Positions 55,401 through 62,811 of a DNA stretch of 64,000 bases are shown here, in pieces; position 1 is the first letter of the stretch; the number at the start of each line of letters is the position of its first letter. The translations under genes were made by a program, and so were the position numbers. The notes under the pieces were generated by a model. That model was not told where the DNA came from. It ran no database searches and worked only from the letters and a program-made list of their open reading frames with translations. The stretch is taken from NCBI GenBank assembly GCA_963662895.1, contig OY759982.1, positions 3,286,001 through 3,350,000 of the forward strand. The letters run 5' to 3'. The DNA is from GWE2-42-39 sp963662895. Its GTDB lineage: Bacteria; Bacteroidota; Bacteroidia; Bacteroidales; Prolixibacteraceae.

Positions 55401-56059
55401 TTGAGGCCCAATGCGGTAACAATCACCTCTTCAACACCTATTGCTTCTTCTACCATGATCACATTGATAATGCTTTTCCCGGCAACCGGTATCTCCTGCG
55501 TTCTCATTCCCACAAACGAAAAAACCAAAGTAGCATCGCTACGTACATTGTCAAGTGAATATTTTCCCTCGGCATCAGTAATAATCCCCTGGGTCGTGCC
55601 TTTTACTACTACAGTAACACCGGGCAGGGGGACACCGGATGAGTCGGTCACTTTGCCGGATATGTCTTTTTGCTGAACCAAGCCTGAGAGACTGTTCCCA
55701 TTTACCTCTATCAGGATATTACGGTCGCTAATCGTATATGTGATGTCTTTCCCGCGAAAAAGTTCATCCAGAACTTCTTCTATACTTTTATTCTCGACAT
55801 CAACACTTACGATTTGTTGATCATTTAACTGATCTCGATTGTAAAAAAAATAATAATTGGTTTGCTCTTCAATACAATTAAAGACATCAGCCAACCTGGA
55901 ACTTTTCATTTTCAGGGTTAGTTTTGAATTCTGCGAATAAACACTCGCTGATACCGACCCAAAAGCAACTAAGATCATCAAAACACATAACCTTGTCATA
56001 AGCCATAGTTTTTTTAACCAGGAGCTATAAAACTCCCTCCGTTTTACACATTTTTTCAT
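52478..56059 (-). CDS. SusC/RagA TonB-linked outer-membrane transporter
   Basis: 1193 residues. Signal with a long basic start (MKKCVKRREFYSSWLKK), STN domain (residues ~45-115: LADVFNCIEEQTNYYFFYN, the part that talks to FecR), carboxypeptidase-regulatory-like domain (~130-205: ISGKVTDSSGVPLPGVTVVVKG), TonB box/plug (VEEVIVTALGLKREKKALGY; VIDGVPVKN; ISVLKGASAAALYGSRAGNGV), then the barrel ending VGIKLNFEF. The STN domain and neighbouring FecR/sigma genes show regulation by cell-surface signalling. SusC and SusD together import oligosaccharides. Confidence 0.95.
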   Translation of the reverse strand: MKKCVKRREFYSSWLKKLWLMTRLCVLMILVAFGSVSASVYSQNSKLTLKMKSSRLADVFNCIEEQTNYYFFYNRDQLNDQQIVSVDVENKSIEEVLDELFRGKDITYTISDRNILIEVNGNSLSGLVQQKDISGKVTDSSGVPLPGVTVVVKGTTQGIITDAEGKYSLDNVRSDATLVFSFVGMRTQEIPVAGKSIINVIMVEEAIGVEEVIVTALGLKREKKALGYSVGEVKGENLTETSQGNVLNALAGKVSGVKINQVDGTTGSTVNMVIRGTTSLNNDNQPLFVIDGVPVKNQLNNYYEGADLGNAISDLNPDDIESISVLKGASAAALYGSRAGNGVVLITTRSGEKGRRGIGVSFTTTNVLEIPYHYVPVQNKFASGKAGAHTFEESENESWGAQLDVGEKWVQWNSDGKEVPLVSYPDRFKDFFQLGFTTTNNIAVEGNYDRGFFRLSAGDMRNNSIIPNTDLNRTTINLNTGYNITNKIKVSANFNWTESSSDNRPNINGDDRNDIVRSVYETGAQVNILDLKDYWVKGQEGIQQLKYKQKQNNAWFLAHENTNAFKRDRLTNKIQLDWQLTKEFSLMGRFTRDAYLEGRESKKGFSTYGQLSGGYNVTDIYRKETNMEVNLAYKKKINEKWNLDAFIAANRMYTYGRIIENEASQLVIPDLYTISNGVPGAVNYNSSWLEKAIYSVYGMASVGYDNKIYLDLTARNDWSSTLPSDNCSYFYPSASLSILLSEMVTMPAWISYTKLRAGVAQVGNDTDPYSLNQYFSTADDWGNAKQMYMGGTLRNTNLVPEKATSKEIGADFKFLKNRIGLEATYYVVQNKNQVLSISLPVESGATSKIINTGLIESKGWEIGLTTTPVTAGKFRWDLNLNFTRNRTKLKELAEGLTNFQFTSVDGAMVRTYEGGYIGDIYMQPMLKVIDKNSAYYGYPVLTADGKYQTDNDANNMVKIGNSNPDFNLGIQPSFSYGPFTLYANIDWNQGGKFYSRTRMFLQNNGQREDTFSGAPYDPNRSIEEQIKENPEAFFGEWVGGRTAEYGGFAWSTDNGRVQDACFNVGVREVVSGDTKTYVENLGGADTKWLDPFNANRYANRPFPSRNLYSATYVKLREIALTYRIPKEFNQKLHLTSSSVSLVATNIYEWTAADVDIDPERAYKPNGGAWNQGVEYYNAMPWTGTVGIKLNFEF

Positions 56060-56115
56060 AAATTTGAAATGTTTGAATTATAAAATTGTTTTGTACATTG
56101 TTGCAATCAATTTTT

Positions 56116-56145
56116 AAGAGGGAATATTTCGACCTGTTCCCTCTT
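56116..56145 (-). promoter_or_regulatory. 9-bp hairpin between fecR and susC genes
   Basis: AAGAGGGAA (56116-56124) pairs with TTCCCTCTT (56137-56145). On the minus strand it is followed by an A-rich stretch, so it is not a classical terminator. A minimal leader with a possible extra promoter for susC lies after it. Confidence 0.5.
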
Positions 56146-56161
56146 TTATCATCAAAAGCAA

Positions 56162-57172
56162 CTAATCCGTTTTACTAAGCCACACCTCCTTATTTTCAAT
56201 ATGATAATTGATATGGGCCGTAACTTTAAATTTCTCCAGTGCATTGATCAGATTATTATCGTAACTAAATGTCCCCCTGAAACGGTAACTGCCTAAACCG
56301 GGGTCAGTAAGCTTAAATTTAACGTCATATACCCTTTCCAGTTCTTTAATCAGGTCATTAAGCGTTGCATCCGTAAAAATGATTTGTCCGTTACGCCATG
56401 CAGAATATATGCGGGCATCCACGTTCTGAACCAGCAATTTTTCCTGCCCTGCATTAAAAACAGCCCGTTCGCCCGGTTTTATTCTCAGGTGCTGATTTGC
56501 ATATTCTCCCTTGAACTCCAATTCAATACTCCCTTCGCTCAAAACTGTTTCAAACGTTTTTGAATCTGAAAACGCCTTCACATTAAACGAAGTACCCATA
56601 ACTTTTACATCAGCCAAACCAGCCCTGACATAAAACGGCTTCTTTTTCTTTTTGGCAACCTCAAAATAAGCTTCACCATCAAGTTGTACTTCCCTCTTCT
56701 TACCAGCAAACCCGGATGAGTGATAAGTAATTTTCGATCCTGAATTGACCCAGACTTCTGTCCCGTCCGGGAGTATACATCTTGAAATATGCCCGGCAGG
56801 AGCAGATACCTCACATACGGCCTGATTATTACGAACGGACAAAGGAGTGAAGAAAAGCGCACTTATTGCAATTGCTATTGGAAACGCCAGGATTGCAGCA
56901 GCCAGATAAACAAAAGAACGCCGCTTGCTGTTACGCGATTGTATAATCAGGTCCTGGTTGACTGTTGTTATTATTTTTAACTTGTCATGCCTGATATTAT
57001 CCGGCTCCAACCATGCTTCGGCAGCATTCCATGTTTTGAGACTATCTTCGTATTTCTTTTGATTATCCCCTGATTCGGCAAGCCAGTTATTAAGTTGCAA
57101 AACTTCCTCTTCACTGGCATTTCCGGAAATTACTTTTATAATTAAAGCATCGATTTGATTTGTATTTTCCAT
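56162..57172 (-). CDS. FecR-family anti-sigma factor
   Basis: 336 residues. N-terminal ~75: cytoplasmic sigma-binding helices (EEVLQLNNWLAESGDNQ); membrane segment ~87-110 (YLAAAILAFPIAIAISALFF); periplasmic FecR domain ~120-235 (LPDGTEVWVNSGSKITYH, LDGEAYFEVAKKKKKPF, VMGTSFNVKAF); C-terminal DUF4974 ~265-336 that receives the STN signal of SusC. Keeps the sigma factor at 57235 inactive until SusC binds ligand. Confidence 0.94.
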   Translation of the reverse strand: MENTNQIDALIIKVISGNASEEEVLQLNNWLAESGDNQKKYEDSLKTWNAAEAWLEPDNIRHDKLKIITTVNQDLIIQSRNSKRRSFVYLAAAILAFPIAIAISALFFTPLSVRNNQAVCEVSAPAGHISRCILPDGTEVWVNSGSKITYHSSGFAGKKREVQLDGEAYFEVAKKKKKPFYVRAGLADVKVMGTSFNVKAFSDSKTFETVLSEGSIELEFKGEYANQHLRIKPGERAVFNAGQEKLLVQNVDARIYSAWRNGQIIFTDATLNDLIKELERVYDVKFKLTDPGLGSYRFRGTFSYDNNLINALEKFKVTAHINYHIENKEVWLSKTD

Positions 57173-57234
57173 TCGTCTTTTTGGATTAAATCACCCCATA
57201 GACGAAAATTTTTGAAAATACCCTGTAATGATTC

Positions 57235-57798
57235 TTATCTTTTTTTCAAAAAAACGTACAACATCAACCTAACAACCTGCAAATCTGACAGTTTAATTTT
57301 CATTTTCTTTAAAGCAATTCCCATTTGCATTTCAACAGTTTTGACAGAAATATTCAATTTTTCTGCTATCTGTGTATATTTTAAGCCCTCGAACCGGCAA
57401 AGGATAAATATTTCACGACATTTTTCAGGCAGTTCACTGATCGACTGATTTATGCGATTGTTCAATTCGGCTTCTTCAAGTTTATCCTCAAACGGAGAAT
57501 GCAAACTACTTTCTGAAATATCAGATAACCTGACACTTTTCCTCGATTTCCTCAAATAATCAATTGATTTATTCCTGACTGCCTTATAAAGGTATGATTT
57601 GACCGAATCCTGTACTACAATTTTTTCCCGTTTTAGCCACAAATTAACAAACAATTCCTGGACTAACGAACGGGACAAATCCAGATCTTGCAGGTATTTA
57701 TTCGCAAACAAACACAGGGAAGAATAATATTCATCATATAATCTTTCAAATGTATTCTCATTCCATTCAAATGAATTCAAATGAATTGCTGGTCCCAT
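57235..57798 (-). CDS. ECF sigma factor (FecI-like)
   Basis: 187 residues from ATG 57798 (MGPAIHLNSFEWNENTF); a TTG six codons earlier is less good. Region 2: FERLYDEYYSSLCLFANKYL; region 4: LPEKCREIFILCRFEGLKYTQIAEKLNISVKTVEMQM. First gene of the complete carbohydrate locus; with the FecR (62 bp downstream) it should direct transcription of susC-susD and of the genes after it. Confidence 0.93.
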   Translation of the reverse strand: MGPAIHLNSFEWNENTFERLYDEYYSSLCLFANKYLQDLDLSRSLVQELFVNLWLKREKIVVQDSVKSYLYKAVRNKSIDYLRKSRKSVRLSDISESSLHSPFEDKLEEAELNNRINQSISELPEKCREIFILCRFEGLKYTQIAEKLNISVKTVEMQMGIALKKMKIKLSDLQVVRLMLYVFLKKR

Positions 57799-58225
57799 AT
57801 TTTTATTCCTGTGCAAAATTTCCCGGATTTTTCAGGTAAAAGTATTAAAAATATTTTGTACAAAAAGGTTGTCTCCATTCATGGGTGCACGACAAATTTC
57901 CTATTACTTATAAAAATAGTTCTTTTATTCTTCGGAATAGTTCTTTTATTTCCCGGGATTATATAGGATTGTCGCAAAAGAGTAAAATTAATTATTTAAA
58001 TCATTTAATTATTTGTAACTAATCAGTTTTTTACATCAAAAAAAAGCAGTTAGTCCGCTGAGATTTCCATGGCACTGATTTATGGACAAATTTTTCAAAT
58101 ACAGGATTCTCATGGGTTTAAAAAATCAAAACTTAAAATTTATCTTAATATTGTTTATAACTATCTAATATTTAGTAGTTTCAAAATTTGGATAGGATAA
58201 GCTGTGTAGCCTTTCTTTGCAGTGC
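57799..58225. other. AT-rich gap between sigma gene and IS66 fragment
   Basis: About 430 bp without a gene. It must hold the promoter of the minus-strand sigma gene and the left end of the IS66-like element, but I find no clear terminal repeat for the IS. An AT-rich imperfect hairpin (TTAATTATTTAAATCATTTAATTA) is at about 57991-58014. Confidence 0.5.
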
Positions 58226-59466
58226 ATGAAAAGAGAAATGCCCATAGAAAAGCTGGTTATATTTTTATATGACAGGGTACCGGAACTTGAAAAAGAAGTA
58301 AAGTACCTTCGGGAACGTTTGTCAAAATACGAAACACCAAAGAACAGTAACAACAGTTCTATCCCCCCGTCAAAAGACGAAAATCGTCCTGTACGCAAAA
58401 GCCTCCGGGAAAAGACAGGGCGCAAGCCCGGAGGGCAAAAAGGCAGGCAAGGCAATACATTGAAGATGGTTGAAATTGCAGGGACCATAGAGAGACATGT
58501 TCCGGGCTATTGTAGTTTTTGCGGGCATAATGTTTCGGATAGCCCTTCCTGTTTTGTTGGGAAACGACAAGTTTTTGATATTCCGGAAATAACGGTACAC
58601 GTGACAGAACACCAGGTTTACCAAAAGCGTTGCAGCATTTGCGGGCATGAAACCATAAGCAGTTTTCCAGCCGGGATCCAATCCCCTGTCAGTTACGGGC
58701 CCAATCTCCAAAGCCTCGCGGGTTACCTGCATGCCCGTCAATACCTGCCATTCAAACGGATGCAGGAATTCTTCAACCAAGTGTTGCATGTTCCCATAAG
58801 CGAAGGGGGCATCCACTACCTGTTAAACAAACTGGCACAAAAGGCCGTTCCTGCTTACCAAATGATAAAAGAAAGGCTAAGCGCGGAAACCGGCAGTTTC
58901 GTTGGCAGCGATGAGACAGGGGTAAAAGTCAACGGGAAAAAATATTGGGCATGGACGTGGCAGAACAATGGGGCAACTTTTATCACCATAACCGACAACC
59001 GTGGCGACAAAACGGTTAAGGAGACCTATGAAAAAGGGTTCGAAAAAGCCGTATTGGTACACGATTGCTGGAAAAGCCAACTCAATACCCCGGCACTGTC
59101 ACACCAACTATGCACGGCACATTTGCTCAGGGATTTGAATTACCTGACAGAAAGGTACAACCATAAATGGAGCCGTACTTGTAAAACCCTTTTCCAGTCA
59201 GCCATAAGATTAAAAAACAAAATGTCTGCTACGGATTATTTGACCCCCAAAAAACAACGGACATCAATAACAGGTTGGACAAATTGTTAAAATACCCGCT
59301 TCCCCCGGAACATAAAGAACTTGTTAATTTTCAGAAAAGGCTTGTCAAATACCGGGATTATTTGTTTACTTTCCTCTATAACCACAAGGTGCCGCCCGAT
59401 AACAATTCCTCTTATCCCAACTTTTTTCTTATCCCAACTTCTGCTGCAAATAACACATTATCATAG
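58226..59466 (+). pseudogene. IS66-family transposase (TnpC), frameshifted and cut by RIT element
   Basis: ATG 58226 (MKREMPIEKL). N-terminal coiled-coil (LEKEVKYLRERL), IS66 linker SNNSSIPPSKDENRP, zinc ribbon (CSFCGHN...CSICGHE), DDE catalytic part (GSDETGVKVNGKKYWAW, VHDCWKS). A single frame change at 59244-59254 (C5 A6) moves the reading to the -1 frame, where it continues to PPDNNSS and then into the RIT end repeat (59412). The rest, with the catalytic Glu (NNxxER) and C-terminus, is missing. True IS portion ends at 59411. Non-functional. Confidence 0.88.
59412..59440 (+). repeat. Left terminal inverted repeat of the RIT element
   Basis: 29 bp made of two TTATCCCAACTT motifs (59412-59423 and 59429-59440) joined by TTTTC. 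Exact reverse complement of 62847-62875. A third, inverted motif is at 59480-59491. Confidence 0.95.
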
Positions 59467-59500
59467 GTCTGCATCTGAGAAGTTGGGATAATATTTATGA

Positions 59501-60562
59501 TTATTCTTCCTGTGATTTTGTAAAAACAAATAGGTCTGACAGACTTTTGTTCTTTTCAATTTTCCATTTTTTTTGTATTGCACTGGTAGCTTCATCTTCC
59601 AAAGTAGCCAGCGCCCTCATCTGCTGTTCGGTAGTGATATCCTGATAGACCATAGTGGTTTCTATACTTTCATGTCCCAGCAGTTTACTGATTTCTACGA
59701 TATTGATACCGTCTTCCAACCAATGACAGGCTTTTGCATGTCTCCATTGGTGGCTATGAAGATTCAATGGAACATCACTACAGGTCTCATGAGCTTTAGA
59801 AGCATAGATTTTCAGGCGTTTCCGTATAGCCTCTTGTGATAGTTTTGATTTTTGCCCGTGCCATGAAGAGTAAAACAGATAATCATCCGGATTAGGCTTT
59901 GCTACATGAAACACCTTCATATATTTCTGTAGGGTCTCAACTAATCCGGACATTAGATAGGCGGTTCTTATTTTACTTCCTTTTCCAAGGATGGTAGCAT
60001 ATGGTTTATCCACGCTTAGCTTTAAGCTGTTGACTTTTAATGATAAAACTTCATCGATGCGGGTAGCTGTACCATATTCAAAAGACATGATAGCGATGTC
60101 ACGTAAACCGACCTTACTTGATGGATTTGGTATGGCAAGTATTGCTCTTACTGCATCCTTTGTCATTCCCAGCACTTTTGACTTTGGTTCCCTAAGCCGC
60201 CTAACTGATACGGCTGCTTCCAGATATAACACTTTATATGTGGGATTTCTGATTCCTATATATTTCAGCAGGCACTTAATAGCTGCCAGCCTGTTGTTAC
60301 AGGTCTTATTGCTACAGTTCCTTTCCTGCTTGAGCCATATAAGCCAGTCATTGAGGCAAGACACAGAAAAACATTCTGCATTAAACGTCTTATCGGTTAT
60401 TCCTTTATCTTCCAGATAATTGACATAGAGGGTTACAGCTGTTCTATAGGCTCTTACCGTATGTGGGCTATTCGTTCTTAAAGTCGGTATATAGGCATTA
60501 ATCCAGTCGAAGGTCAATCGTGCTATTTCTATGGCTTGGCATTCATTATTCTTCTTTCTCAT
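59501..60562 (-). CDS. ritC: RIT tyrosine recombinase, third gene (RitC-like)
   Basis: 353 residues. SAM-like N-terminal domain (LTFDWINAYIPTLRTNSPHTVRAYRTAVTLYV starts it), catalytic domain with the full set: Arg in TATRIDE, Lys in GKGSK, His-x-x-Arg in HSHQWRH, His in LLGHES, nucleophile Tyr in TTMVYQDI. It is the only one of the three with an entirely canonical site. Start ATG 60560-60562 overlaps ritB by 17 bp. Likely helps cut and join the element's ends. Confidence 0.9.
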   Translation of the reverse strand: MRKKNNECQAIEIARLTFDWINAYIPTLRTNSPHTVRAYRTAVTLYVNYLEDKGITDKTFNAECFSVSCLNDWLIWLKQERNCSNKTCNNRLAAIKCLLKYIGIRNPTYKVLYLEAAVSVRRLREPKSKVLGMTKDAVRAILAIPNPSSKVGLRDIAIMSFEYGTATRIDEVLSLKVNSLKLSVDKPYATILGKGSKIRTAYLMSGLVETLQKYMKVFHVAKPNPDDYLFYSSWHGQKSKLSQEAIRKRLKIYASKAHETCSDVPLNLHSHQWRHAKACHWLEDGINIVEISKLLGHESIETTMVYQDITTEQQMRALATLEDEATSAIQKKWKIEKNKSLSDLFVFTKSQEE

Positions 60563-61526
60563 AATCAGGTAATTTTGGAAGGAGATTATTATACGATTCT
60601 TCTGTTAGGCTTTTAATCTTATCTGCAAGTGCAGGAGACAGATTAAAGTATCCATAGGTGCTTCTTAGATGCCTGTGTCCCATTGTCCGACTGAGATACA
60701 GAAGTTTATCGTGAAGTTCAAAACCGAGTTCTTTCCATCTTGTCACATTGGTAACAGCATAATTGCTTCTTAAATCATACAGACGGGCAGGTTCTTTACT
60801 GACTCCTTTCCATATAATACGGAAGTGGTATTCAGCCCAGGCCGGACGGTGAAAACAATCATTCTTGTCTGGGAAAAAACAAGTACGGTCAGGCATGACT
60901 TTAGCCATATTCTCATCATATCTTTCGAGGAGTCTCAACATGCTTTTATGTAACGCAACACGATGCTGGTCCGCACCTTTAGACTGGTTAATATTGATTA
61001 CGCCTTCAGTCAGATTAACATCCGACCGCTTTAGCCATCTGGCTTCATTGGTTCGCATACCTGTACTCAGCAAAAGGCGATAATATACAGGCAGTTCCAA
61101 CTTGTTTAGTTTACTAATGATGTAATCCTGATAGTTGAAAGCATCTGTGACATGTTTGTCACACGTCTGAAAAAAACGGATTAGCTCATCTTTTGTAAAA
61201 GCATGTGGTACATACGTACATGGCTTCGGGGAAGGCACGTGGGGAGGTGCTATTTCTGTCCATCCTTTCTTTTGTGCATATTTCACAAAATTGGATATTA
61301 CGGTAATGCGGTATTTGCATGAGTTTCCATTTTCAGTCGGGCGTTCATTGCACCACTCAAGTATCTCCTTTGTCAAGGCTGACGCATTTGGAAACTGATC
61401 CGCACAGTAATTATCAAAGTAGTGAAGGTTCTCCTCGTATGACTGACACCATCTTTGGGAGGCTCTTTTGCTGTAAACAAATTCTTCAAATTGTTTAGCC
61501 AAACATGAACGGAACGGCCTTTTCAT
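60546..61526 (-). CDS. ritB: RIT tyrosine recombinase, second gene (RitB-like)
   Basis: 326 residues. Arg in STGMRTNEA, Lys in NQSKGADQH, then YDLRSNYA, where the usual His three residues before the second Arg is Tyr, His in MGHRHLRS and Tyr in STYGYFNL. So the active site is nearly complete with one change. Starts with ATG overlapping the ritA TGA (ATGA, 61523-61526), so expression is coupled. Confidence 0.88.
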   Translation of the reverse strand: MKRPFRSCLAKQFEEFVYSKRASQRWCQSYEENLHYFDNYCADQFPNASALTKEILEWCNERPTENGNSCKYRITVISNFVKYAQKKGWTEIAPPHVPSPKPCTYVPHAFTKDELIRFFQTCDKHVTDAFNYQDYIISKLNKLELPVYYRLLLSTGMRTNEARWLKRSDVNLTEGVININQSKGADQHRVALHKSMLRLLERYDENMAKVMPDRTCFFPDKNDCFHRPAWAEYHFRIIWKGVSKEPARLYDLRSNYAVTNVTRWKELGFELHDKLLYLSRTMGHRHLRSTYGYFNLSPALADKIKSLTEESYNNLLPKLPDYEKEE

Positions 61527-62755
61527 AATTCAAACACCTCCTTCGCTACAGGATAATCTTCTATGCCAAGGCTGCATTCGCGCAAGTGCTCAAGGTCTGC
61601 ATCCACATAAGGGTTAAGGGACTCCGGTGATGTATGCCCCAATATGGAACTGATAACTGGTGATGGAACCTGGTTCCCAAGTAGAGCTGTGGCCAAATGA
61701 TGACGGAAAATACGAACACCTGTTCTGCCTCCATCCTTACGCACACCGGCTTCGTTAAATACATTTTTCAGATGATCCCATACGCTGGAGATTTTGTTAT
61801 ATGGTCTAACCCCATTAACAAAAATGATTCCTTCCTTTGACTTGGGACGTTCATAAATGAGGTAATCCCAGATTGCATTACCAACTATTGCATTCATTGG
61901 TAATGTCAGTTCAACGCCGGTTTTAGATTGAATCAAATGAATCGTTTCTTTCTCCCAGTCTATATTTTCTGGCCTCAGAGATAAAATATCAGTTCCACGA
62001 AGCCCGGTATAGTAAGCAATGGTTGCAATAGCCTTGTCCAACAATGCCAGTTGCGAGTTCTCCTCCTCAAGCCAGGTCCGGAACTTTTCTGACTCTAATT
62101 GTGTTAGATATGGATAGTTCGGATAACTCTTAGGCACTGAAGGAAATAATGATAGTAGCTTTTTGACTGGTTTACCATATAATGAAATTGTGGCCTTCAG
62201 GACTGGAGTAATCTTCTCTTTATACGCTTTGCTTCTGATGATTTTCTCTCCGTCAAAAAAAAAGTCAAGAACCTGCCTTTCTGTAACGTCTGCAATTGAT
62301 TGTGCTCCTGCATTTTGTAAATGCAATAAAAAAAGAATTCCAGCCCGACGTTCTGTATAGATAGTATGAGCGACTTTGCTCCCTAACCTGGCTGTCTGTT
62401 CATAGTGATCTATAATTGATTTATATTCATCATTGAGCAAATCATAACTTTTAGCCGGTGCCAGAAAACCATGATATAGCTTGGGTTGTGGATATATGCC
62501 CTCTAAATCGAATCTCTTCACGCAACCCAGGACTGACTGCAAAGTTTTGCGAACCGGAGCTGCATCTTTATACCCACGTTGCTGCACCTCACGCCAATAA
62601 AGGTGCTCATAAGAATCAACCTCTGGAGATGAACCTTCGTTCAAAGCCAGTTTTATACACCGTCTCATCCATTGAATATGGCAACGGCTGTACCCATTCT
62701 CATAAAGATATTCAAGTAGTAATGGGTAATGTTTTTGTAAATTACTTACATCCAT
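61523..62755 (-). CDS. ritA: RIT tyrosine recombinase, first gene (RitA-like)
   Basis: 410 residues, the largest of the trio. Catalytic Arg in YTGLRGTD, Lys in QSKTGVE, the second Arg in VRIFRHHLAT (the usual His three residues before it is Arg), His in LGHTSPES and nucleophile Tyr in LNPYVDAD. A long N-terminal domain (~200 residues) probably binds the end repeats. Starts ATG 62753-62755, 39 bp from the inner inverted motif. Confidence 0.9.
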   Translation of the reverse strand: MDVSNLQKHYPLLLEYLYENGYSRCHIQWMRRCIKLALNEGSSPEVDSYEHLYWREVQQRGYKDAAPVRKTLQSVLGCVKRFDLEGIYPQPKLYHGFLAPAKSYDLLNDEYKSIIDHYEQTARLGSKVAHTIYTERRAGILFLLHLQNAGAQSIADVTERQVLDFFFDGEKIIRSKAYKEKITPVLKATISLYGKPVKKLLSLFPSVPKSYPNYPYLTQLESEKFRTWLEEENSQLALLDKAIATIAYYTGLRGTDILSLRPENIDWEKETIHLIQSKTGVELTLPMNAIVGNAIWDYLIYERPKSKEGIIFVNGVRPYNKISSVWDHLKNVFNEAGVRKDGGRTGVRIFRHHLATALLGNQVPSPVISSILGHTSPESLNPYVDADLEHLRECSLGIEDYPVAKEVFEL

Positions 62756-62811
62756 AATTATTTTGTTTTAAGACGTACGTAATTTATGAAGTTATTATCC
62801 CAACTTTTTTT

